DNA of 64,000 bases from Subtercola boreus (GTDB taxonomy: Bacteria > Actinomycetota > Actinomycetes > Actinomycetales > Microbacteriaceae), in the NCBI RefSeq assembly GCF_006716115.1, contig NZ_VFOO01000002.1, positions 62,001 to 126,000 on the forward strand, in the 5' to 3' direction. Under the pieces are notes generated by a model, which ran no database searches, was not told where the DNA came from, and saw only the letters and a list, made by a program, of their open reading frames with translations. The position numbers and the translations under genes are program-made. Shown piece after piece: positions 25,143 through 32,554 of this stretch (within the stretch, counting starts at the first letter, position 1; every line of letters starts with the position of its first letter).

Positions 25143-26071
25143 AACAGTTCGCGGTCATCGCTTTCGCGATCCTCCTCGTCCTGCTTCTCACGCGCCTCTC
25201 TTCGCTCAAACGACCCTCCGCCCGCCCCGCCTGGCTCGCTACCTTTTTTGGCTGCCTAGCCATCATCTCCATCGGCGCCGTCTTCCCACTCCCCCTCGTA
25301 GACGAGGTACTAGGCGGTACCAACCTCATCAATCTTGCGCAGAGCTTCCTGACCGTGACCGCTTTCTGGTTCTTCCGAGACGCGGTGAGCACGTTCTACC
25401 AGAAGCCAAAGCTCCGCTCGCGGTGGACGCTCCTCTTCATAGTGATCGCGATGGCCGTCCCATTCCTGTTCATACACGACCGCGGACCGACCTCAAACAC
25501 GTTCATGGCCGACCATGTCGACCAACTCGGCAACGTTCTGTACAACACCGTCTACATGCTCGCAGTGGCGGTGATCGTTCTTGATCTCATCCACCTTCTC
25601 CGGCGTCCCGCCGACAAGATTCAGACCGTCTTTCTGATCGGACTCATCCCTATTCCGGCCGCATGCGCCGTGGAGATCGCCTACGTCGTAACGGCCCACC
25701 TGTCACCGTACTGGGGCGGAGCTCAGCTGCTCGCAGACGCCTTCTACCCCCTCTTCTACGTTGGAGTGTCGATCGTCGCGATCGCATGGACAACGGCAAT
25801 GGTTCGTGAAAGAGCTGTCCTCGACCGCATCCTGTGGAAGATCAGGTCCGCACAGGTCGCGTTTCTGCTCAAACGTTCCATCCCGTCTGCCCTTCGGGCG
25901 TTCCGGAGCAAGAAGCCTGACGAGCTCGCCTACGCTCTGTCAATCCAGATTCGCAATCACGAGATTCACACACAGATCCCGCTCAATTACCGGCAGGAGC
26001 GCGCGGTGGCTCGACTCGAGTCGCGCTTCCAAGATCTCAGCGCCGCGGATCTAACAGCAGGCGTTCGGTAA
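25139..26071 (+). CDS. MAB_1171c-like seven-helix membrane protein
   Basis: A 310-residue protein starting at TTG 25139 inside the stop of the ImmA-like gene. About seven hydrophobic helices fill residues 1-225 and a cytoplasmic tail of about 85 residues follows (LKRSIPSALRAFRSKKPDELAYAL). This architecture and the order XRE, ImmA/IrrE, membrane protein match the MAB_1171c-like group recurrent in actinobacteria. A sensor that passes a membrane signal to the peptidase is a reasonable idea but not shown. Its 3' end overlaps the convergent hydrolase gene by 35 bases. Confidence 0.75.
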   Translation: MKQFAVIAFAILLVLLLTRLSSLKRPSARPAWLATFFGCLAIISIGAVFPLPLVDEVLGGTNLINLAQSFLTVTAFWFFRDAVSTFYQKPKLRSRWTLLFIVIAMAVPFLFIHDRGPTSNTFMADHVDQLGNVLYNTVYMLAVAVIVLDLIHLLRRPADKIQTVFLIGLIPIPAACAVEIAYVVTAHLSPYWGGAQLLADAFYPLFYVGVSIVAIAWTTAMVRERAVLDRILWKIRSAQVAFLLKRSIPSALRAFRSKKPDELAYALSIQIRNHEIHTQIPLNYRQERAVARLESRFQDLSAADLTAGVR

Positions 26072-27182
26072 CTAGCTTCTCAAACCGGGGACGGTCGACG
26101 TTCCACTCCATCGTGTGGAGAGCGCCCGTGAACTCGACCAAGGTCACGAGATCTGGATTCACATCCCGCATTCGACGACTGAGCTCGATTGGAACCTCGT
26201 CATCATCGGAGGAGTGAATAATCAACGCCGGCACCGACAGCTTTCGGCGTGATGTCCAATTCAGGGCGTCGAAGTCGATTGCTGCGGGTAAGCCAATAGA
26301 TCGTGCGAAAGGGCGCCAACCCAGCGCCGAGATGACCGCGGCAGAGACCCACCGTGGTATTCGTGCGATCTTCGCTCCGAAGGTAATGACCTCCGCCCAA
26401 TCGGTCACGGGACCGACCAGTACAAGATCCGAGATCCGACCGCGATTCAGGGATTGATCGGCCACCCTTAAGGCAATACCGCCTCCTTTCGACCAGCCCA
26501 TCAGTGTTACACGTTCCGCCCCATGTTCGAGCGCAAACTCAACTGCAGCATCCACATCCGGCCACTCAGTCTGCCCAAGCATGCTTGCATTTTTCGGCAC
26601 AGCGGGCCCCACCCCGTCGCCCCGATATGACACAACCAAGGAAGTCACCCCGGCGGCAGAAGCAGCGACAACTCCCCGTAGCGGCGAATCCCGCACAACT
26701 CGCAATCCGTGCACATGGATGACCCAGTGTTCGCTTTGGGTGGAACCAGGAAACAACCAAGCCGGACAGTTACCAGCTGACGATTCGATGATTACCGGTG
26801 ACCACGGAAGATCAACATCCTCTGGCGAGGTCCAAACTATTCCGATCCACTCAGCAGAGCCCATTTCCAAGCGGCCCCCCTTCTCAGAAAGGATTCGGCG
26901 CGTGACCGTGCGGGCTCGGGGATCCAAGCGGACCACCTCACCAATCACCGCGTGGTTTCTTCGCTTGTTTGTCCAGCACGCATATAGGCCCGGAGCAGTT
27001 GTGGCAGGTGTTTGCTCGAATGTAGCGAAATCTCCGTTACGACTCAGGCATCCCACTGTTTTTGGTTTCCAGGGCAGGACCACCATTCCTGCAGAAACGC
27101 GTAGTCCAACCCAAGCCAATACCGCCAGCATGACCGGGCCGAACAACAACTTGATGAACCCCATACTTACGAGACTATCCAC
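26037..27182 (-). CDS. membrane-anchored alpha/beta-hydrolase
   Basis: A 381-residue protein with an N-terminal membrane helix (about 9-30) and an alpha/beta-hydrolase domain (about 150-375). The nucleophile elbow is GWSKGG (S231); acid and base are likely in IIHSSDDDEVP and GALHTMEW. The HVHGLRVVRDSPLRG segment is the oxyanion-loop region. A GTG at 27182 with GAGG upstream is the likely start; ATG 27164 is an alternative without a site. GC appears lower than the transfer genes. Substrate unknown; no link to transfer is evident. Confidence 0.78.
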   Translation of the reverse strand: MDSLVSMGFIKLLFGPVMLAVLAWVGLRVSAGMVVLPWKPKTVGCLSRNGDFATFEQTPATTAPGLYACWTNKRRNHAVIGEVVRLDPRARTVTRRILSEKGGRLEMGSAEWIGIVWTSPEDVDLPWSPVIIESSAGNCPAWLFPGSTQSEHWVIHVHGLRVVRDSPLRGVVAASAAGVTSLVVSYRGDGVGPAVPKNASMLGQTEWPDVDAAVEFALEHGAERVTLMGWSKGGGIALRVADQSLNRGRISDLVLVGPVTDWAEVITFGAKIARIPRWVSAAVISALGWRPFARSIGLPAAIDFDALNWTSRRKLSVPALIIHSSDDDEVPIELSRRMRDVNPDLVTLVEFTGALHTMEWNVDRPRFEKLVTERLLLDPRR

Positions 27183-27499
27183 TCATCGCGACCTCGTGAG
27201 AGGCTAGGCAAATTCTATATTGCCCGGGTCATTTCGTATATGGTTAGACGGTGGTCAGTGCGAAGTTGCCAACTAGTTACACAAGCAGGCATTCTGCTCG
27301 TGGTAAGTCTCCCCAGCTGACTCAAGGCTATTGCTCCGAAGTCATGGGAACGGGTGCCTATGCAAACCGAATCAACGGCATGGCTGAACCGCGTCCACTT
27401 CGCCCTGATTTGAGTTGCGAGACGCTTGGACGCACTTCGGATGAGACACGCCGCCCGCCCTTCGCCGTGTATGCATACATTAACGGGAGCATTGCGGGT
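27183..27499. other. intergenic region upstream of the RHH-like gene
   Basis: About 317 bases without a confident gene. An open frame extends upstream of the RHH-like start but has no ribosome site and unlikely composition. The palindrome GTATGCATAC (about 27469-27478) sits roughly 20 bases before the start and may be an operator or -10 region. Confidence 0.4.
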
Positions 27500-27736
27500 A
27501 TGAGCGCAAACCGAGGCAGAGTTCGACGTCCAGACAACGTTCCTACAGTGCTATTGCAAGCCCGCGTTTCGCCCGACATTCGGGACGAAGTCTCCGCCGC
27601 TGCCGCTGCCAGCGGCGTCTCGCTTGCGTTCTACCTCGAAAGTCTTCTCAAGAGAGATCTCGCCGAAAGCGGACGTCTTCCCATCTTTGAGATCCGTCCG
27701 CAACTGGAGGAGCTGCCCATCGACCAGGTCGCTTAA
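27500..27736 (+). CDS. small RHH/Arc-like plasmid protein
   Basis: A 78-residue protein from ATG 27500. The segment TVLLQARVSPDIRDEVSAAAAASGVSLAFYLESLLKRDL has the strand-helix-helix pattern of ribbon-helix-helix proteins: a short strand, then two helices with a GVS turn. Such proteins regulate plasmid copy number or partition. A strong terminator follows, then the first of two duplicated Rep-type leaders, so a copy-control role is possible. The longer in-frame reading from 27251 is not supported. Confidence 0.65.
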   Translation: MSANRGRVRRPDNVPTVLLQARVSPDIRDEVSAAAAASGVSLAFYLESLLKRDLAESGRLPIFEIRPQLEELPIDQVA

Positions 27737-27744
27737 AAACGAAG

Positions 27745-27768
27745 GGCCCGTCGCGTCAACGACGGGCC
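27745..27768 (+). terminator. terminator after the RHH-like gene
   Basis: GGCCCGTCG (27745-27753), six-base loop, CGACGGGCC (27760-27768), nine bases after the stop codon. Confidence 0.7.
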
Positions 27769-27781
27769 ACTCAAAGTTTCG

Positions 27782-27858
27782 TAGCTCAAACCCTCTTCGC
27801 TTGCCGGCCAACAGGTTAGAGCTAATCCAGATCACCAGCCCAAAAGGGAGGCTTCTCT
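27782..27858 (+). promoter_or_regulatory. duplicated Rep-type leader, copy A
   Basis: TAGCTCAAACC (27782-27792) pairs with GGTTAGAGCTA (27814-27824), followed by GCCC-AAAA-GGGAGG, in which the GGG of the ribosome site can pair with CCC. Stem-to-start spacing is 34 bases. Copy B at 28108 shares the stem layout, spacing and the identical GGGAGGCTTCTCTATG start region. Confidence 0.68.
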
Positions 27859-28062
27859 ATGTCCGTCACTATAGCAACATCGACTGAAAAGTACACCAGC
27901 TTCTTTGCGGGCGTGTCGTACGACCCCGCACGGGCGCCAGATCGTCAGGCTGAGCAACGTCGCTTCGCCTTCGCGCCGGCCCACAAGCTCACGATGAGCA
28001 AATCTGCTCTCGTTCCCTCGCGCACCTATCCCCGACGGGAGCTCCTTACGGCGACCGGTTAA
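27859..28062 (+). CDS. 67-residue protein behind a Rep-type leader
   Basis: A short basic protein of unknown family (MSVTIATSTEKYTSFFAGVS... ). Its ribosome site and leader are a near-copy of those of the Rep gene, and a perfect terminator follows at once, so it forms its own transcription unit. Either the peptide itself takes part in copy control, or the unit is a decoy whose leader RNA titrates whatever regulates Rep. The even composition and strong SD support translation; function is unknown. Confidence 0.55.
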   Translation: MSVTIATSTEKYTSFFAGVSYDPARAPDRQAEQRRFAFAPAHKLTMSKSALVPSRTYPRRELLTATG

Positions 28063-28066
28063 CGAA

Positions 28067-28096
28067 AATAGCCCGCCGTACCACCGGCGGGCTATT
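28067..28096 (+). terminator. terminator between the 67-residue gene and Rep
   Basis: AATAGCCCGCCG (28067-28078), six-base loop, CGGCGGGCTATT (28085-28096): a perfect 12-bp stem. Confidence 0.75.
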
Positions 28097-28107
28097 CCCA
28101 AGTCATG

Positions 28108-28182
28108 TAGTTCGAACCGTCTTGCTTGCAGGCGGGGGGTTCGAGCTAATTCAATCCACCTGCCCTTACGGGAGGCTTCTCT
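28108..28182 (+). promoter_or_regulatory. duplicated Rep-type leader, copy B (Rep leader)
   Basis: TAGTTCGAACC (28108-28118) pairs with GGTTCGAGCTA (28138-28148) with one G-U pair. The A-A mismatch of copy A is a G-C pair here, and C-G in copy A is the wobble here, so pairing is kept while sequence changes. GCCC-TTAC-GGGAGG again can sequester the ribosome site. The stem ends 34 bases before the ATG at 28183, as in copy A. Confidence 0.7.
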
Positions 28183-30189
28183 ATGCCCAAAAGATTACCC
28201 CAGGCCGCGGGCGCATTGCCCGAGCGCCGTGTCGGCGTGTCGTCGACCCCAGCGACCGCTGAAGACGCGGATGAGACGTGGCGCGCTTGGGAGGTGACGC
28301 GGCGGTTGAGTCCGCGAGGCGCGGTGCGTGTGATGAAGCGTGATGCGTACGGGCGTCTGGATGAGAACAGTTACCCGAGCACGCATTTGGTGGGGCCGGT
28401 TGCGCCGTTGACGCCGTGGTGTCTGAATCTCGCTGATGATGCCGGGCTGTTCTGGTTGTTGTGTTTTGACTTCGATGGCAAGGACAAGCACGGTGTTGAT
28501 CCGGATTTGATGGAGCTCGCGCACGATGAGTGCGACGCGCTTTCTGGCGTGTTGGCTGAGTTGTCGATCGAGCATGTGGTGTGCCAGTCCTCCGGGACGG
28601 GCGGCCGGCACATCTGGGTCGCCCTGACCGCCGGCATTTCCGCTGACGAGGTCGCGGTCCTCGGCCGTGCGGCGCGGGCGAACTATCGGACCTTGGACCA
28701 TGGGATGTTGCACAACGCCCGGACCGGTGCCGCACGTCCCCCGCTTTCTCCGCACCGGGACGGTTCCGCCTCGAGCGTGCTCCGCGGCCGGATCGATGTT
28801 CTCCTTGCTCCGTCCACAACTGCAGGCATGGTGGCGGATCTTGCGCGGGTGCTGGACGTACGGAAGCCGGCGGTTCGGTCGGCCGAGTCGGTGCCCTCTG
28901 GCCCGGTCGATGCCCGGCACAGCGCGCACCGGCCGCTGGGCGCCTCCGGGACTGCGCATATGGCCACGATCGGAGGCGGCAGCAATCCGTCGTGGACGGG
29001 GTTCATGTGCCTCCTCGCGGCCGCGCACGCAAGTTGGCAGTACGCCGATGTGCAGCACGCCGCGAAGACCGCGCCAGGGATGGAGCATTATCGGAGCAAG
29101 AACACCGGCCGTGGTGGCCGCCGTACCCGAAGCGTGGCGGAGGCTGCGGAGCGGTTGGGTCGGCAGTGGGAGAAGGCGCAGCAGTACGCCGCGATCCAGC
29201 GCCCTCTCCCCCAGGCCGGCCGAACCCCCGCCGACCTCACCGAGCTGGAGGGCATCGTCCGGGCCGTGGACGCCGTCCTGAGCTCCTTTCAGGCCGCCCC
29301 CGGCCGATGGGACACGTCGGAAGCGGCGCAGTCGCAGCGCTCGATCCTCGCCGCTGTTGCGTACCTGTCCCTGCAGACCGGGAAACGCGTCGTCGCCGCC
29401 TCCATCCGCGACCTCGCCCTGATGACAGGGCTCGGCCGGACAACCGCAGCCACCGCCCTCACCGCCCTTGCAGGGCAGGACCTGCTGGCCCGGATCAGTA
29501 CCAGCGATGGCGGCAACGCCGCCGAATGGCGGCTAACCCCGGAGTTTTCCACAGCATCAGGAACCGTCCGGTCACAACCACTACATAACCCCCGCCCCCC
29601 TACCGAACTTTTCAATACCAGAGCCGATCAGGTAGCAACGCTCGAGCAGTTGCTTACCGACCAACGACACGACTTGTTCACGCGCGCCGGCCTCGGCCAC
29701 CTCGCAGGGAAGGTCTACGCATTGCTGCGCCACTCTCCCGCGCTGACTGTCGACTCCGCTGCACGCTTGCTCGGTGTCTCGACTAGACATACCATCACCG
29801 TTTTGAGCCGGCTACGCCACTACAAGCTGATCATCCGACATCCTGACGGCTGGGCAAGGTCAAAGAGAGACCTCAGAGACCACGCAGCCCGGCTGATCGG
29901 TGTCACGGGCCTTCTCCGTGATCGGGCGAACCGCTACCGGAATGAACGCGAGGTATGGGCATGGTGGTTGGCCGAAGTGAACCAGATGAACTCCGCGCCG
30001 ACGCGCCGAACCAGAAGACCCCATGTGTCGAGCCGCACCCTTCAGTTTGTCGACGACCTTCCGGGCGAACGTCAATGGCCCCGCTACCCACGAGCTGCGG
30101 ACGGTCGAGGCGATCACAGGGAGGCACGCTACTGGGCTAGCAACGGGATGTTGGAACCAGGATCGCTCTGGTACTCAAGCGCCGCGTGA
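28183..30189 (+). CDS. plasmid replication initiator with primase-polymerase (AEP) domain
   Basis: A 668-residue protein. The N-terminal domain (about 40-240) has archaeo-eukaryotic primase motifs: LLCFDFDGKD (D96, D98) and CQSSGTGGRHIWVAL (SGTGGRH, H143), with GRIDVLL as a possible third motif. The middle contains a winged-helix (TGKRVVAASIRDLALMTGLGRTTAATALTAL, about 400-430), and a second HTH lies near 535-575 (LTVDSAARLLGVSTRHTITVLSRLRHYKLI). Rep proteins of this layout initiate plasmid replication and prime DNA synthesis. Its leader is shared with the small gene before it. The C-terminal 60 residues look low-complexity. Confidence 0.82.
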   Translation: MPKRLPQAAGALPERRVGVSSTPATAEDADETWRAWEVTRRLSPRGAVRVMKRDAYGRLDENSYPSTHLVGPVAPLTPWCLNLADDAGLFWLLCFDFDGKDKHGVDPDLMELAHDECDALSGVLAELSIEHVVCQSSGTGGRHIWVALTAGISADEVAVLGRAARANYRTLDHGMLHNARTGAARPPLSPHRDGSASSVLRGRIDVLLAPSTTAGMVADLARVLDVRKPAVRSAESVPSGPVDARHSAHRPLGASGTAHMATIGGGSNPSWTGFMCLLAAAHASWQYADVQHAAKTAPGMEHYRSKNTGRGGRRTRSVAEAAERLGRQWEKAQQYAAIQRPLPQAGRTPADLTELEGIVRAVDAVLSSFQAAPGRWDTSEAAQSQRSILAAVAYLSLQTGKRVVAASIRDLALMTGLGRTTAATALTALAGQDLLARISTSDGGNAAEWRLTPEFSTASGTVRSQPLHNPRPPTELFNTRADQVATLEQLLTDQRHDLFTRAGLGHLAGKVYALLRHSPALTVDSAARLLGVSTRHTITVLSRLRHYKLIIRHPDGWARSKRDLRDHAARLIGVTGLLRDRANRYRNEREVWAWWLAEVNQMNSAPTRRTRRPHVSSRTLQFVDDLPGERQWPRYPRAADGRGDHREARYWASNGMLEPGSLWYSSAA

Positions 30190-30720
30190 GGCGAGGATTG
30201 GAGGTGTTTTCGTGAGGCGAGGTGTTTTGCGGATCGCTACGGGCCGTCCGAGCGGGCCCTGAATTGAGAGTGCGATGGTTGATTGCTATGTTGCTTCGGG
30301 ATTGAGTGACTAACAGTCAGGAGGCATTTGGGCGCGTTTCCATTGGTGCTCATTTTGCAGCGAGTTGCCTGTTCTCTGTTCTAGGCATGGTTTGAAGTTC
30401 TTGCTTAGCAACTTCCGAACTCGGTAAGTTACAGAGTTGAGGATCCACTCAAGTAGTTGGTCACAGGGGCTTGCTATCTGCTAGTGCCGCAGTTAGTGAT
30501 CCGTCCGGGCCTTTGTTACTCCGCAGGGAAGGTCTAAGCCCTGTTGTGCGTCTCCCCTGCGTGGCCTTTCGAATCTGATGCCTCGTCATTTGGGGTTCGA
30601 CCAAATAGCTCGCCAGTACTTCTATCGGTCCCGATGCAGCAACTCGTGACTCTGTCAGTAGTGACCCTCGGATCCTGAATCCGCAGGTCGGCAGGCTCGT
30701 GTGCTATCGGTCTGTAGTCG
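30190..30720. other. long AT-richer non-coding region after Rep (candidate oriV)
   Basis: About 530 bases with lower GC than the flanks and no credible gene. Scattered words resemble the downstream octamers (GTTACTCCG near 30517-30525; GTAAGTTACAGAGTTGAG near 30425). Non-coding, AT-richer DNA between rep and par is a natural place for the replication origin, but I see no classical iteron array or DnaA-box cluster. Confidence 0.4.
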
Positions 30721-30960
30721 TAACTCCGTAACTCCGTAACTCCGTAACTCCGTAACTCCGTAACTCCGTAACTCCGTAACTCCGTAACTCCGTAACTCCG
30801 TAACTCCGTAACTCTGGGAGTCCGGGAGTCCGGGAGTCCGGGAGTCCGGGAGTCCGGGAGTCCCAGAGTCCGGGAGTTCGTAACTCTGGGAGTCAGTAAC
30901 TGCGTAACTCCGTAAGCCTGTAAGTTACTAAGTTCGTGACTCAGTGAGTTACAGACTTCG
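30721..30960. repeat. 30 contiguous octamer repeats upstream of parA (candidate centromere parS)
   Basis: All 240 bases stay in one 8-base register: eleven TAACTCCG (30721-30808), TAACTCTG, five GGAGTCCG (30817-30856), GGAGTCCC, AGAGTCCG, GGAGTTCG, TAACTCTG, GGAGTCAG, TAACTGCG, TAACTCCG, TAAGCCTG, then degenerate units TAAGTTAC, TAAGTTCG, TGACTCAG, TGAGTTAC, AGACTTCG to 30960. Both unit types share NNANTCCG. On the reverse strand the second type shares GGAGT with a rotated first type. Short contiguous repeats before parA and an RHH gene are the hallmark of type Ib centromeres. Confidence 0.85.
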
Positions 30961-31012
30961 ACACGCCGTCTTATCGCACACGAATTGAAGGCGTGCCGAG
31001 TTGAATGGTCTC

Positions 31013-31684
31013 ATGCGTATTGTCTGCCTTGTCGGTCAGAAGGGTGGGGTCGGAAAGACCACGACCACAATGAATCTGGCCGCCGTGATGTCAAAGCACT
31101 CCCGGGTCCTTGTAGTCGACGTTGACCCTCAGAAGTCGACGACATGGTGGGCTGAGAATGCAGGAGATAACCTCCCGTTTGATTTTGCGGCGGACGTAGA
31201 TCCAGGAAATCTAGCAAGGCTTCGCGAGCTTCCGTACGACACCATCTTTGTCGACACCCCCGGTAGTTTGGAAGACACGCGAGTTCTGGCCGCCGTCCTT
31301 GACGCTTCGGACTTCGTCATCTTGCCCCTAAATCCTGAGCCACTTAACACTCCTGCAATGGTCAGGACGATCAAGCAGCATATTGCTCCACGCAATCTTC
31401 CCTTTCGGGTCCTTCTCAGCAAGATCGACCGTCGCCGCGCCGGTCAGCTAGACGATTGGGAGCACCTCATAGACGAAGGTCTGAAACTGCCGCGATTCCG
31501 GCAGTACGTTCGGCTTTATGCGGCTCATGCAGACGCTCCCTTGGAGGGCCGCGTCGTGACCCAGTACGCGGACACCCGCCAGAACGCTAACGCAATTTTT
31601 GATTACACCCATGTTGCTATGGAGCTCATGGCAATTTGGTCTAACGAAGTCCCGAAAGAAGGGCCTGCTAATGGCAAGAGCTGA
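31013..31684 (+). CDS. parA: ParA-type partition ATPase
   Basis: A 223-residue short ParA without an N-terminal DNA-binding domain, so type Ib. Deviant Walker A KGGVGKTTTTMNLA begins at residue 10; Walker A' is VVDVDPQKSTTWW and Walker B is TIFVDTPGS. I use ATG 31013; TTG 31001, with GAAGG upstream, would add four residues. It lies just downstream of the octamer array and overlaps the start of the RHH partner gene by 14 bases. ParA forms ATP-dependent gradients on the nucleoid that move plasmid copies apart. Confidence 0.92.
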   Translation: MRIVCLVGQKGGVGKTTTTMNLAAVMSKHSRVLVVDVDPQKSTTWWAENAGDNLPFDFAADVDPGNLARLRELPYDTIFVDTPGSLEDTRVLAAVLDASDFVILPLNPEPLNTPAMVRTIKQHIAPRNLPFRVLLSKIDRRRAGQLDDWEHLIDEGLKLPRFRQYVRLYAAHADAPLEGRVVTQYADTRQNANAIFDYTHVAMELMAIWSNEVPKEGPANGKS

Positions 31685-32096
31685 TTTGTCCGCAATGCTA
31701 GGTCGGCTCGGGGAAGACGATTCGATCATCGACAGTGGTGTGCAGGGGGAGGAGCCGCCGACAGAGCAGGCTGGCCCCAAATCGGTGAAGAAGAAGTCTG
31801 CTCGCAGTAACTCAGACCCTCAACTTTCCGAGGGTGCTGCCAGTGCCCGAAGCAAAGATCCCAAGCAGCCGACCGGTCCGCTCTACATGCGACTCGAACG
31901 TAAAGAGACGCGCCTGCGCTCCGACCAGTACGCGAGACTCACAGAATACTCCCGAGCTCTGAGTCGGGCTAAGAACGAGGGAGGCGAACGGATCACGGAA
32001 AACACCCTCATTCGTGTCGCCATCGATTTACTACTGGAGCGTGCAGACAAGCTCCAGGGCTCCAACGAGGAGGAACTTCGTAAGTCTGTAAGTTAG
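31671..32096 (+). CDS. ribbon-helix-helix centromere-binding partner of ParA
   Basis: A 141-residue protein from ATG 31671, with GAAAGAAGGG upstream inside the end of parA. The first 75 residues are disordered and basic (KSVKKKSARSNSD); such N-termini stimulate ParA. The C-terminal part (KETRLRSDQYARLTEYSRALSRAKNEGGERITENTLIRVAIDLLLERADKL) is a ribbon-helix-helix fold. It probably binds the octamers upstream of parA, both to load ParA and to repress the operon. Octamer-like TAAGTCTG/TAAGTTAG occurs at its own stop codon. Confidence 0.85.
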   Translation: MARADLSAMLGRLGEDDSIIDSGVQGEEPPTEQAGPKSVKKKSARSNSDPQLSEGAASARSKDPKQPTGPLYMRLERKETRLRSDQYARLTEYSRALSRAKNEGGERITENTLIRVAIDLLLERADKLQGSNEEELRKSVS

Positions 32097-32314
32097 TATG
32101 CTCTGGGCTGGGTGATGCAACTTGCAGGGCCGTTACCTGTCTGGCCGATGACCGTAGCTCACTCTCGCGCCTTCCGTGCAAGGCGTTCGCGGCATATCCT
32201 CCCTCGCGGTGCTCGTCCGGTATTCCACGTCCTGGCACTTCCGGCGCTCCCGTTCGCAAACGTTACCTTCTGCCAGACAGGCACAAAATATTGGTGGTGG
32301 AAGGAGCGAGAACC
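32097..32314. other. intergenic region between par and the glutaredoxin gene
   Basis: About 218 bases with no gene and no strong hairpin seen. Confidence 0.4.
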
Positions 32315-32554
32315 ATGGGCGAGGCAACGGTGGTGGTCTATAGCAAGCCGGATTGTCCTGCGTGCCGGGCGACGTATCGGGCGTTGGACAGCCGGGGCAT
32401 TCGGTACCGGGTGATTGACGTGACTGAGAGTGCTGCGGCGTTGGAGTACATCACCCAGGAGCTGGGTTACAGCCAGGCGCCGGTGGTGGTGGTCGATGAC
32501 AATGACCATTGGGCAGGGTTCCGGCCCGACAAGATTGTGGCCCACACCCCATGA
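32315..32554 (+). CDS. NrdH-like glutaredoxin
   Basis: A 79-residue thioredoxin-fold protein with the redox motif CPAC (C14, C17) after VVVYSKPD, and the cis-Pro region YSQAPVVVVDD. Length and motif match NrdH-redoxin/mycoredoxin-like proteins of actinobacteria. AAGGAG lies eight bases before the ATG. The stop overlaps the next gene's start (ATGA). Plasmid copies may supply reducing power to ribonucleotide reductase, or to ArsC, which needs mycoredoxin; the second idea is attractive because arsC genes occur in this window. Confidence 0.85.
   Translation: MGEATVVVYSKPDCPACRATYRALDSRGIRYRVIDVTESAAALEYITQELGYSQAPVVVVDDNDHWAGFRPDKIVAHTP

Noticed and set aside
27251-27499. Longer N-terminus for the RHH-like protein
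   Set aside because: Upstream residues look random and lack a start signal; the domain begins right after ATG 27500.
28108-28148. tRNA-like sequence with GGTTCGAGC resembling a T-arm
   Set aside because: No acceptor stem, anticodon arm or CCA; the pairing is a single long stem shared with leader A.
30721-30960. Tandem repeats as a CRISPR array
   Set aside because: Units are 8 bases, contiguous, without spacers, and there are no cas genes; parA and an RHH gene follow directly.
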